A stretch of DNA of 64,000 bases from Drosophila persimilis (lineage: Eukaryota; Arthropoda; Insecta; Diptera; Drosophilidae): assembly GCF_003286085.1 (NCBI RefSeq), contig NW_020825294.1, forward strand, positions 13,662,501-13,726,500, written 5' to 3'. Both the position numbers and the translations under genes were made by a program. Positions 41,166 to 52,900 of the stretch are shown piece after piece. Numbering within the stretch: the first letter of the stretch is position 1; each line of letters begins with the position of its first letter. Below the pieces are notes generated by a model. It was not told the DNA's origin. It did no database searches and saw only the letters and a list, made by a program, of their open reading frames with translations.

Positions 41166-42255
41166 TTCCTAAACTCTTCCAAAAAATGATTACTTCTCAG
41201 AATCACAGCACGGATTTCTAAAACGTTGACTCCTATGTAACTGCCGGATTTCAATATCCTCATCCATAAAATATCTCTACTAGGATTTCCGACCAAACTT
41301 CTTCTCTGGACTAATGAGTACCTTTGCAATCGTTCTCAGCATGTCGGCTTCCAATCTTCTCTTTCTAAACCAGGTTTTGTCTCTTCGGTTGTGCCGCAAG
41401 GTAGCCATTTCGGGCCCTTAATATAACCTCTATATCAATGATTTTCCCCAAGATTTAACTAATTCACCAGTCACAGTTCACTAATGTATGCTGATGATGT
41501 CAAGCTATGTTTTTCCTACAGCGATCCGGTGTCCCCGTTATTTCTTCAATCGGATCTCGATGCTCTTAACAGTTGGTATATTATTAACGCTTCCTCTTAA
41601 CATTTCCAAATGTAACGTCATGACCTTCCATCGCAACAAGCCTTACCTTTTTGACTTCACAATTAATAACATTTCCTTGCAACGCCTGTACAAAGTTAGT
41701 GACTTAGGCATTATTTTCGTACCAAACTTAAGTTTTAATTCTCATATATCCGCTATTTCGAATAAAGCCAAAGGAGTCCTTGGCTTTATCAAAAGCTGGT
41801 CGAGGGAATTTTCTGTCTAAACTACTCTACGTGTCTCTTGTACGGCCTATCTTGGAATATGGTTCCTGTATCTGGTCTCCCCATTACCAAAAATATCAAG
41901 ATATGCTTGAGTCCGTTCAAAAAAAATTCCTTAATTCGGACCCCTCTCGTCTCATTAACTTTCACTCTCTTGAAAGCCGTAGGAAGCCGTACGTAGGAAT
42001 TCTCTTTCTGCATAAACTTCTCCAAGGCGAGGTTGAATCCTCGGCCCTCTTTGGCCTTATCAGTATTACTGTCCCATCCCGGCCGACTAGGCATTACTTT
42101 CCTCTCCGTCTTCCTCTCTGTCCTTCAAACTACTCTGACCATGAATCTTTTCGTAGCCTTTGCCAAAGTAAAATCTTCTTTAATGAATAATTTAAGTTAA
42201 GTTTCTTCTGCCTTGTATGGTGTCAGCGAACTTTCCAGTTGCAGATAATTTTATT
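40709..42255 (+). repeat. Right arm of large inverted duplication
   Basis: Plus-strand LINE A 3' end (40709-41165), then LINE C RT and 3' end (41167-42255). Partner arm is 36503-38148. Relative to the left arm it has at least three short deletions (near 40868, 41022 and 42168). Both arms share the same A/C junction, so that junction existed before the duplication. Confidence 0.92.
41167..42255 (+). mobile_element. LINE family C, 3' half
   Basis: Jockey/CR1-like RT end: LLGFPTKLLLW-type text, [82 protein letters not shown]. Frameshifts near 41440, 41590 and 41810 break it. The element's 5' half is probably 34021-36430, separated by the LINE A insertion and the inverted duplication. Confidence 0.85.
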
Positions 42256-42257
42256 AA

Positions 42258-45200
42258 TTTATTTATTTATTTATTTTCATGATTTATCTTAGCGCTGCAA
42301 GTTTACACTTATGTTTATTGCGCTAGTCACATAAAGAATCTGTGTAGAGAGTTATTTACTTAAATCTAATAAATAGCATTGCAATTTGTAGAGTATCGTA
42401 TATTTAAAATTGTTTTTACAAAATGTTTTATTAATTTTTAAATTTTAATTATTTATCCTACTATTTTTTATTTTTATTTCTTTGTTCTATTATTTTTATT
42501 TATTTTATTTCTTTTTAATGAATTTGTTAATTTAATTTTATTGATTTCCTAAGTGTTTTTTAACTTTAAAGTAAAATTAAGTTGCGCTCCTAATGGTTTT
42601 GATGTTATGGAGAAGATTGTTCCATAAGCGAATAGCGTGGATGAAGAACTGTCTCTTCGAGCAAAGCGTTTGAGTATGAGGGCATATGTAATTGTTTGTT
42701 CTTTGTGATGTAGCGGGGTTAAGTTTGCGGTAAAGGTAAATCGGTTCGGGGGTGGTCACAATTTTATGAAAGTATATTAAGCTTCTAAAATCTATCCAGG
42801 TCAATTTGAGGTCAAGTATTTTACGAGACAGGTGTGAAACATGGTCAAAACGAGTTAGATTAAAAGCATAACGGAAAATTGAATTAAGGCCTACTACAAA
42901 TTTGTGCAAGTCACGAGTGTCACAATGCCCAAAAATCTCTACGCCATAAAAGAGAGTGGGGATGACAATGACTTTAGCAATTAATAGTCAAATATCTTCT
43001 GGCAAAAAAGCTGAGATGCTGAGAGCTGACGCAACAGACCATATGTACGTCTAGTTGCCTTTGATATATGTTTACTCCATGATAGAGTAGTACTACTGAA
43101 AATTATCCTCAGATTAACTGCACAATCTTCGTACGAAATATGTGTATTGCCTACATTCACGAGATTTTTTTGTGTCAATCCGTTTTTTGGTAATTACAAT
43201 ACATTTTGATTTTTTAGAATTTATTCCCGGGCCATTCTCTTTTGCCCATTTCTCAATTAGGAAAAGAATTTTGTTGGACTTGTTGACACAAAGATTTATT
43301 TTATTAACGGGAATACTAACATAAATTTGGACGTCATCAGCATATAAATGTACTTCAAAGTCAGACAAGACACTGGGTAGATCGTTAACATATATGGAAA
43401 ACAATAAGGGACTAGTACTGATACCTGAGGGACTCCCCGTGTAAGAACCCTTAAAGTGAAAGCATATGTATCGGATACTACTGCCTGCAATCTATTTGTT
43501 AGGTAAGATTTTAAAAAATTGCCCGCAGTCCCTGAGAAGTTGAATAGGTTGGTCAGTTTTGTGCAAAGAATATTATTTTTGACTGAGTCGAACGCCTTAC
43601 TGTGGTCGAGAAGTGTTAAAAACGTAATCCAGTTCTTATCGAGTTGCTGTCGAATATTTTCACCAATATCCGTTACAGCGCTTATACAACTTATTTTTTT
43701 TCGAAAGCCTGACTGCTTGTGGTTTAATAGCAAGTAGTTAGTCAGGTAGTATTTAATCTGTAACGAAGTATTGAAATGGGACTAAAGACATTGTTAGGTT
43801 TTCGAATCGGTAAAATTGTTTGCATTCAGTTGGAAACGAGGACGTAGTTATAGCCGTGTTATAAGTGATGTGAGACAAAATCTTAGGAAGTAAAATTTTC
43901 ACAAATTTCGGGCTAATGTTATCGAGTCCTTCAGCATTAGACTTCACCTTAAGTATACTCGCAAGGACATCACATTGATTGACACACACAAACCTAACAC
44001 TATTATCACCAAGGTCGAATGCTATTCAGGTAAGTATTACTTGTCGCTTCAGGTACACTTTTTGTTAAGTTCTTCGACATTTATATCCAGCTCAGTCTTC
44101 TGTTTACATTTGCCTATTCCTATACTAGTTATTTCATTCCATATTTGCTTAATGGTAGAGCAATTTTGGAACTTAATTTATAATAACTACGCTTAGCAGA
44201 TCTTATACGTTTGTTAACATTTGCTCTTAGCTCTTTGTACCTTAAACGGAAGTAGTCTGTTTTATATCGCTTCCATTTACTGTAGGAAAAAATCTCGCTG
44301 ATACGTTTTTGTTTTTATCTCGTTGTTGAACCATTGATTTTGTCTTGGTTTGTTGACTTTGGTTTTTAGTGGTATAAGTTTGTTAAACAAGTAGTGAATA
44401 AACACTCAAAACACTCAAGTGACAATCAACAAGGGTAGAAACGTAAATGGAAGCCCAGTCACACGCATTAAAATTTAGATAAAGTTCATTATAGTCAATA
44501 TTTTTAAAATCTCTATAAGTAAAGGAATTAGCTTTATGGTCCAAAGTCAAGTCATATGTCAGGAAGATGAGGTCATTTTTAGAGAATTCTGGTACTGATA
44601 CTGATCATATAGTAGAGTCTTGCTAGGGTCATTAATGAAGAAAATGTCAAGAAGTGTATCACAGGTATCGCTGAAATGTGTAGGTAAGGTTGTATTAACT
44701 GCTACAAACCATGGGAGGCAAAGTTATCAATAGATGACTCTCTTTCAAGAGATTGCTATTGAGATCACCTGCAAGTATTATGTCAGTGTATGACACTGAG
44801 ATGTCCGAGATAATATTTAAAAGTTGCTCTAATCGATTGTACGATTGGGTCCATAAATACAGCCTAATAAAATTATCTTGTTCATTTTGCTTGCGATTTC
44901 CAAGAAGAGATATTCAATAGGACATTCACTGGGTTGTGGTTCTAATTATTTTAATCATACTACTACCGGCTATGGAACTACCTATCTCACCAAAGTGAGA
45001 ACTTATTAGGGGCGCAAACTCAATATTTGAAAAACAATAAACTAACTGTGTGTAAGAACAGTGATAAAAAGATAATAGAAACAATAACTCAACTGATAAG
45101 AATAAGATAGCAGTATGTAAGTTATTAAGAGCGAAAGCTATTTGTTGCTGCTCTTTCCGATCCAACCGAGGCGCAAGTGGGGGAGCCAGTCGAAGAGGGG

Positions 45201-45570
45201 AGAGGCTGTGCGAGCTCTTTACTTGGTGCGAGCGACAAAAGCTCATCCATACGCTCAATGCCCTCTCTATCAAAGGATCGTACATGCACGACGCCGCGCC
45301 GAGTAAAGACAGCAGCAAGAATTTTGTCCTTCTTCATTCGCATGGCCTCTTTGAATATTTGATTAAGCTTAAAAGCTGCTCATTTACGTATACAGCAGCT
45401 TCCGAGTCGAAACCAAATAACTGTAAGCTCAGTTGTCTCTTGCTCTCGCGGCGGTAAGTCCCAATCTCACCGAGGAGATTGATTTTTACATTCTTATTTT
45501 TACACAGTTTTGCTGTCCATAGTTGAACTTTAAACTCTAAACAATAAACAATATATTTTAACAAATGATA
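42258..45570 (-). mobile_element. LINE family D (Jockey/CR1-like)
   Basis: Minus-strand element with a 3' tail of AAAT repeats at about 42258-42285. Going upstream: ORF2 C-terminus (42909-42577, FRYAFNLTRFDHVS), RT (43989-43114: GLDNISPKFVKILLP, HKQSGFRKKISC, DHSKAFDSVKN, YADDVQIYVSI), endonuclease traces near 44640-44930 (ISVSYTDIILAGDLNSN) and an ORF1 C-terminal domain at 45564-45125 (MRMKKDKILAAVFTRRGVVH). Frameshifts and stops are frequent. The family is distinct from A-C. Confidence 0.82.
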
Positions 45571-46242
45571 TCTAGAATGAAACTTTATTAATATTTTTCT
45601 GTCAACTTTTCATAAGTTTTAAAAGTCAAAATTTTAAACAAAAATACTGAAAAATAATATAAATTTTGAATTTGATAGATTAGTATTTAATAGATGGTAA
45701 GCTTAAGAAACAATTTATACACTTATAATCTTTTCAGAATTGCAAAGTTCAACACAAACAAATGTAAGATACTTCAGTTATGTGAAAAATTGAACCACTA
45801 AATCTAAATAGCATTAAAAAATACAAGTTTTCTTACAATTTAAAAAAAATATTATAAAATTGTAAGGCTTCAAATCTATTATAAAAAGTCGGTTACAGGC
45901 TATTCCCACTGACGACCATCCACCATTCACCATCTATTTCGGGGATGGTCCGTAGGGCCTTGCCGTTCCGAAAATTTCCCAGAACGGGACAGATCCAACT
46001 GCTGCTCTAGTATTATTTTTGCAACCAAGGCACCGCACCAAAGCGGATTAAACTGAAAAGTCTGGAGGAGATTGTTCGGAAAATTCTTGAAGTCCAGATG
46101 GAGCAGCATAAATTACAGGAAATTACAGAATTACAGCACCAGGAAACAAAGCGAGAGATACTCTAGCAAATTGCGAGCAGTCAAGACCAAACTCACTTCC
46201 AAACAATGGTGCTGCAATTTTTAAGGGAGTCCAAAGAGTAAC
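45571..46242. other. AT-rich spacer and coiled-coil fragment
   Basis: 45571-45895 is very AT-rich with nothing recognised. 46040-46230 encodes on the plus strand a charged helical segment (SLEEIVRKILEVQMEQHKLQ, then EITELQHQETKREIL), broken by a stop. The ACCATCCACCA...TCTATT motif at about 45915-45940 recurs inverted near 48795-48815, beyond the BEL/Pao insertion, so an older element with inverted ends may enclose it. Confidence 0.4.
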
Positions 46243-46600
46243 TGTTCGGAGCAGAACCCAGCCGATTAGTTGCTTGCCAAATAGCACCTAATTCTTGGCC
46301 CTCAGCCGCTTATTTTGTTTGTTACTTATGTCTATGTCACTCATTTGTTTGTTAAAGCTTTGCGCGTGCTTGCCCTGCTAAACGCTCTCTGCCAGCTTTG
46401 CGTCTGCCTACCGACGTCAGCCGAGCGAAGCTGCGCTCAGCGATCGGAGCGGCAATGTAAAGGGCAGGCAAGCACACTTGCAATTTGGATGTCACGCATT
46501 AAAGAACATATCGTAATTTTATTTCTGCGCCGAGTTTTATTTAATTCGAAATAATTAGTCGGCCGATTGGGGATAAAAAACATTATCTCCACATAAAATT

Positions 46601-46618
46601 TGGTGACCCCGACGTGAT
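46601..46618 (+). other. tRNA-Trp primer-binding site
   Basis: TGGTGACCCCGACGTGAT, seven bases after the 5' LTR. It is complementary to the 3' end of tRNA-Trp (the same 18-base site is used by avian retroviruses), so this element family is expected to prime reverse transcription from tRNA-Trp. Confidence 0.8.
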
Positions 46619-46967
46619 CTCTGAGTTGCAGTGTCAATTAATAATCATTCGCGATCGACATTCGTTAGCCTTAGCAAATTTTCGGCGGTTAAGCACAATT
46701 CGGTGCTAAAACATACTTACATACACCTACATACACGCATTGCTGGCTATTAATTTCTCTGTCGCGACAATTCGGTCAGTGCAGTGCGGTAGGCAGTGCA
46801 GCGAACTCACTAATACATACAAGCGGAGTACAAAGCGGAATCGGACAGCTCGCACAGCCGCACAACTAAAGGCTTTAGCTGTAATCCCTTTGCTTTCGGT
46901 TCCCACGGTTATACGTATACAGGGTGGCTTTTTCGGTCGTGCTGAGTGACTCTTTTCAAACCTCAAC

Positions 46968-47408
46968 ATGGCAGCACCTGAGCATACCAATGTCGCGAAC
47001 GCAGCAATGCCGAGTGATGTAGATTTCTACAAGCACAAGGCTGAGTCCATCGCGCGCCAACTAAAGGCCATGGATCGCTTTCTCACCAAGGAAGAGCTTG
47101 CCGAGTTAGATGAGGCAGAACTTCAAGCTTGCTTAGAACAAATCGAGCGAATGAATGCGGATTTCGATGCCGCTCAAATGAGCCTTGAAAGGCTGGATTT
47201 CCTGCAGTTAGCCCATGATGCCCGACTGGACTTTTCGAATGTTTATGTCATGGTTAGGTCCAGGCTGTCGCGAGAGTTGATGGCTGCTCGCACGGTAAAT
47301 GTTGCCAATTCAACGGCTCGGCAAGCAAATATACTAGCCCTCCCCCCTCGAGTCAGAAATCTCAGCCTAGCCAGAATGTGTTGCTACCTACTGCCCTCCT
47401 CCATGTAA
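46968..47408 (+). pseudogene. BEL/Pao gag N-terminal region
   Basis: 146 open codons from MAAPEHTNVANAAMPSDVDF. It is helical with ELAELDEAELQACLEQIERM and FLQLAHDARLDF, typical of the N-terminal coiled region of BEL/Pao Gag. The capsid core and zinc knuckles are missing: the frame runs into a protease lead-in (LLPTALLHVTD in another frame) at 47378. A deletion has therefore fused gag N-terminus to protease. Confidence 0.8.
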
Positions 47409-47659
47409 CAGATCGTTATGGAGCACTTATCACATGTCGTGCCATTTTGGATTCTGCATCACAGGCAAACTTTGTAACATCTAGACTTGCTAATCAGTTC
47501 CGCTCGTCTTATGTTAACATCTCCGGTATCGGAGATTCCATTCTACCTTATAGTTGTACAATCCCAGGACGCAAGCTATCGAGCTTTCTTCGCTGCAATT
47601 GTCACCAACTCAATTCCGGAAATGCAGCCTAACTTTGGCCTAGACGAAAGGATTGGCCC
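47378..47659 (+). pseudogene. BEL/Pao aspartic protease
   Basis: LLPTALLHVTDRYGALITCR and ILDSASQANFVTSRLANQF match the start and active-site region of BEL/Pao proteases. The catalytic Asp is followed by S-A instead of S-G. The 3' part is frame-disrupted. Confidence 0.82.
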
Positions 47660-48343
47660 ATGCCGAATAATCTAAAACTAGCTGATCTTAACTTCTCCAA
47701 GCCCCAACGTATCGATCTGTTGATAGGTTGTGGTTTGTTCTTCGATTTAATGTGCGTTGGACAGATTCGACTGTCAGACCAATTGCCAACATTGCAGGAG
47801 ACAAAACTTGGTTGGATAGTGTCAGGAAGCATTGATAGCTCGGAGAATAAGCGTGCAGTTTTAGCCGCTTTTGAAAATTCCTCTTGCATCTCTAATGACG
47901 ATTTTCGGCCCACAACGCTGGAGTACCAAAACTTAGAGCAGCAATGCAGGAAGCAGCTGCTCGAGTGCCAGGTGCAAGTGGAAAAACTGCGATCGGAGAA
48001 TCAGGAACTGCAGCGCGAACTTTTCGATATATTAAAAGCCTACATATCCACGCTAAATGAAATTCAACTTTCAACAATTTCTACATTGCCAAATTTCCTG
48101 CCATTCTATGCAATTACAGATGTTCCCGATGATCAAGATGTAATCAAGACAAGGCGCCTTCGTAAAGAAGCGGCGATTGCTGCATTCGACGATCATCCCA
48201 GCGTAGCCGCCAGCTGCGCCCAAGCAAGCATCTTCAAGAGGGCCGTTGGAAAAATAGCGATTCTGCCCCTTCAGGATGGATCTGTTGAAAGCCTTTGCCT
48301 TCCAACGGGGGGTGAATGTTCGGAGCAGAACCCAGCCGATTAG
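47660..48343 (+). pseudogene. BEL/Pao linker joined to coiled-coil and pol C-terminus
   Basis: 227 open codons. The first ~60 residues are the conserved pre-RT linker (LADLNFSKPQRIDLLIGCGL, TKLGWIVSGSI). About residue 90-130 is a strong coiled-coil (QLLECQVQVEKLRSENQELQ). A stretch I do not recognise follows (LPNFLPFYAITDVPDDQD). The end (FKRAVGKIAILPL...LPTGGEC) is the normal BEL/Pao pol C-terminus running into the 3' LTR. RT, RNase H and integrase core are deleted, yet the frame is open throughout. Confidence 0.72.
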
Positions 48344-48690
48344 TTGCTTGCCAAATAGCACCTAATTCTTGGCCCTCAGCCGCTTATTTTGTTTGTTACT
48401 TATGTCTATGTCACTCATTTGTTTGTTAAAGCTTGGCGCGTGCTTGCCTTCAGCTAAACGCTCTCTGCCAGCTCGCTCTTCGCTATCTCCGCTTTGCGTC
48501 TGCCTACCGACGTCAGCCGAGCGAAGCTGCGCTCAGCGATCGGAGCAGCAATGTAAAGGGCAGGCAAGCCACACTTGCAATTTGGATGTCACGCATTAAA
48601 GAACATATCGTAATTTTATTTCTGCGCCGAGTTTTATTTAATTCGAAATAATTAGTCGGCCGATTGGGGATAAAAAACATTATCTCCACA

Positions 48691-49748
48691 GTAACGTTAA
48701 TTGTAAATATATGGACTGTTTTATTAAAGCCAATACACAGTTCAGACCAAAACTTTGTCATTATATTCACATCAGCTGATTTTTGACGGATAATAGATGG
48801 TGGATGGTGACACTGTGAATCGGGCAAAAAAATTCCCACCGTCCCCCATGAATGTGCTCAGTGTACAGAGCAATAGGCCTATTAGCGTATTTATAAATAA
48901 ATTTATTAAAAGTCCAAATGTATAAATATAAAGTTACAACTTTAGCAAATAAGTTTATATATTTGTTCCCGTCATAAAGATTAATATTTATATGCTCTGT
49001 GTAATTCATTTTTGAAATCGGAAGCTCCTGTGAAACCGTGTCGAATCGTAGGATTCTGAGTTTTCTGAGAAAACTGAAGCACGTAGTTTTGCGATATGAC
49101 AGTCAATTCGTAACTTTTGACGATTTGTTATAACTGGAGCATGGCTGTTAATAGTTTTTATTTTTCAGGAATTTAAATTCTATTTAGCAGCGACTTATAA
49201 CCGTAACATAGCTGGTTGACAATATTTCGTATAAAAGTAGGTTTGACTAGGGCTTTCCTTAAATGATATCAACGCGAAACTCATTGCTGATTGCAAGGAT
49301 CCTTTTTATATATAGTAAATAAATATATAAAAATACATGTTCTTAGTAACTTACATTTAAAACTTTAAAAGCTTAACCAAAATATAAACCTTTATTTATA
49401 TTATTTAGAACATATGAACTAGGTTTCGGTTTTTATGTAAACATGGTGAAATATTTAGAGAGTGCGACAGCGATTAAGATGCCGAAATTAAAGTTGTAAA
49501 GAAAAAAAGAAAACTTAAACTCACTTTTAGTTGTTAACCCAAACCTGTCGCTTGGAACCTCCGTTAATGAGAAATAAGAAATTGATCGCCGTAAATATTT
49601 CTTAACTTACTGTAAATTTCTATGTAACAAAAAAACTTAAAAAATTATTGAACATATTTTCTTTTAAATTATTATCACAACTTAAAAGATAGATTTTAAC
49701 AGGGTTGGATTACAAAACTTTAAAAAATGTCACTCGATAAATCAGTCA
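48691..49748. other. Spacer downstream of the zinc-finger gene
   Basis: AT-rich. The left ~150 bp continues the sequence interrupted by the BEL/Pao element. The right part should include the 3' UTR of the zinc-finger gene, which is read leftwards. No transposon coding sequence seen. Confidence 0.45.
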
Positions 49749-49933
49749 CTAAATTTGCAAGAAAAAAGTATCAAAGTCTTCTTTTGTAATAGCTTCTCTA
49801 TCCACCAAAGAATTGTCAATATCATTTGTGGAACAATTTATAGAAGTACATCCCTTACAGTATTTTCTGTCCATATTAACACTATTGCTTGCACATCGAA
49901 GGCATTCTTTATTGTAATCCGGTTGAAGATACC
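49749..49933 (-). CDS. Zinc-finger gene terminal exon (cysteine-rich tail)
   Basis: Acceptor TTTTTTAG before 49933, entering in phase 1. 60 codons then TAG at 49751-49749. It contains [20 protein letters not shown], a CxxC…CxxC pair that could bind one zinc ion, followed by an acidic/serine segment. Phase and splice site agree with the donor at 54792, 4.9 kb upstream. Confidence 0.75.
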
Positions 49934-52900
49934 CTAAAAAAAGGAAGAATTAATTTCAATAATAATTTGTTTTATGACAAGAGAAACGATTATTTTCTTA
50001 TACATATGTATGTTTCACTACGACTAATAGCCAAAAGTAATAGCAAAAGCGGACAGTACATGTGGGATAGATTTAAGGTGAGATCAACTCAATAGTACTT
50101 CCAATTGCAGCTGAAACCAAATGTAAACGATTGCTACTTTTCGTCTACTAGTCGCTAAAATTATACACTCGGTACTCGAAGAGTTTAGCGATATATTAGT
50201 TTTAGAAACAGACTGAACGATTGGTACTTTTCGTCTACTAGTCGCTAAAATTATATACTCGGTACTCGAAGCGTTTAGCGACATATTAGTTTTGTGGTGG
50301 ATATGGATGGACATAACATCCAGAAGGAAGCGTTTACGATACTATACAGTGTATATATTGTTGATCAGCATTAAAACGCGAGTCAATATAGCTCTGCCCC
50401 TCCGTCCGTCCGTCTGTCCATCCCGATTAGCGCCTAGATCTCAGACTATAAGAGCTAGAGCAACGATGTTTTGGATCCAGACTTCTGTGATATGTCACTG
50501 CTACAAGAATATTTCAAAACTTCGCCCCGCCTCTAAAAACGCAGAATCGTAGAAGATTGAATTGCCAATTGCAAAATATGAGTTCAAGGATCTCAGAACC
50601 CATAAGAGCCAGAGCAACCAAATTTGGTATCCACACTCCTGTGATATCGGACCTTGACCGTTTCGTGTAAAAATTGCGCCACACCCCCCACGCCCCCGCA
50701 AAGGATGCAAATCTGGGGATATTCACAAATCTCAGAGACTATTAAGGCTAGAGTAAGCAAATTTAGTATCCGCACTCCTGCTAGATCTAACTATAAAACG
50801 TATATCTCAATTTCGCCCCACCCCCTTCCGCCCCCACAAAGGACGAAAATCTGTGGCATCCACAATATTGCAGATTCGAGAAAACTAAAAACGCAGAATC
50901 ATAGAGAATGACCATATCTATCAGATTACTGAATCTGTATCAGATCAGATAATTTTTATAGCCAAAAGGAACAAATCAATTTGCAGTGGCTACACAGCAC
51001 CCGACGTCACGCTCAGACTGATTTTCTGTCTCTCGCACGCACTCTTTGTCGTGTCGTTTAATATTAATGGCGTCTGCCGGAGGAGAGCCATACTGACTTA
51101 GTATCGGGTATAACTGTAGAGTTGCGTTGTCCGCAGCAACTCACAACGTTCCCCCTCGTTTTGTACTATAATTCGAAATCGAAGGGCGGTCGTTGCGCTT
51201 CTATCAGAGCTCGCTCTTATTTATCTTATGCCCGCTCGCTAATCGAAGAATATGCTATGATGTCCGTGTGCATTGCGTTGTCAGTCTGAGTGGCTTGCAT
51301 TTCCCTTAGATCAGAGAGCCGAAAGTTGATAGCAAAGTTATTCCAACGACCGTTTCCCTTATGTATACACCCACTAGCTGTACGGGTTTCGGTCATATTG
51401 GTGGTGGCGTTGTCGATCTGATCAAGTCTCGCTGCGGTCTCAACTGGACTTGTTGGAAGCATTAAAGGACCTCCTCTATATTTTCCTGCCTTTTTCTGGT
51501 CCTATCAAATCTTTCATAAAGTAATCGCGGATCCCAGGATAAACGCAGCTCTCCTCCCGCCCAACCTACCGAGGTGCGCTGTCGCATGACGCGCGGCGCG
51601 TAGCCGAACCGTACGCGAACATGATAGTAAGATAGTTGTTAGACTAATATTCGACGAAAATTAGCACACTTACTAAGAAACTAAAAATACCACTACAATT
51701 ACTAATTACTACAAAGGTGTGTGAGGATTAGTAACTCAATAGAGGAAGAGAATTAATGGTGGATATAATATGGTAGAGGGAATTCTAATCCGAGCATAAG
51801 ACCCTAACCGATTTATGCAAGGAATAATTCGATCTACTAAGTGGAAGGAACAATGGTATACAATTTCGAGTGAGCCTAATAGGAATAGTGAAGTTTATGC
51901 GGGCCAACATATCAGGGCTGTCTATGTCACCCCTGATCAAGTTGTGCACAAAAATCACACCAAGCACTTTTTTACGGTTAACTGAGGATGGAAGGTTTAC
52001 TAATAAAAGTCTACTAGAGTAAGATGGGAGTCTCACACACGCATCTCAGTTAAGGCCCCGCAGTGCAAAGAGTAAAAAATTGTTCTGTACTGATTCTATA
52101 CGGTCCTGGTGTACTTTGTACTGAGGGCACCATACGCAGGAGCCGTATTCTAAGATCGGACGAACTAGCGAGGTCGTCAAATTCCTTTGACCACCTCTTC
52201 AGAAAACTTTAGCTTGACGTCTAATATAACACCAAGATCATACACCAGGGTAATTATTTCAAGAGAACCAACACATAGGGTGTTTGGAGCCAACAAGAAT
52301 GATGAAATTTTATAACTTTGCATTTCGAGGCATTAAGGCGTAACAAAACACCATGACTAAAAAGTTATTGAGATCGGATAGCAAGCAAGAATGAAATAAA
52401 ATGTCCTTATACTGGAAACAGAGTTTAACATCATCCGCATACATAAGTACTCGAGGACTTGATACTCTTTGCGACCTGAAACAAATTTAGCTAGAAATCG
52501 ATCTCAGGAGGTTGGGCGGAAATCCTAGGTTGTATGCTAAAAGGGAATGGTTTACAGAGTCGAATGCTTTACTAAAGTCGGTGTAAATAACATCCGTCTG
52601 TAAGTTACCTTGAAAGCCTTTAATAATGAAAGAGGTAAACTCTAACAAGTTCGTGGTGGTTGATCGCCGCCTTATAAATCCATGCTGAGTTGGAGATATA
52701 AGTGACTTGCAGAGATGTTGCAAGTGCGTCGTTAAAACCTTCTCAAACATTTTGGGAATAGCGGATAACTTTGCTATACCTCTATAATTTTTTGCGTCAG
52801 ATTTGCTACCCTTTTTATAGAGATGAATTATAAACGATTCCTGCCAGATCGGGGGGAAGCAAGAAGAATCGATGTACAGGGTGAATAGTTTAAGCAAGTG

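Larger units (their letters stand above)
46243..48690 (+). mobile_element. BEL/Pao element, internally deleted
   Basis: Bounded by LTRs 46243-46593 and 48317-48690 and by a perfect 5-bp duplication GTAAC (46238-46242, 48691-48695). It contains a primer-binding site, 5' gag, protease, the pre-RT linker and a pol C-terminus, but no RT, RNase H or integrase core. The LTRs are nearly identical except for an ~18-23-bp deletion in the 5' copy. Same LTR family as the solo LTR at 9491. Confidence 0.93.
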
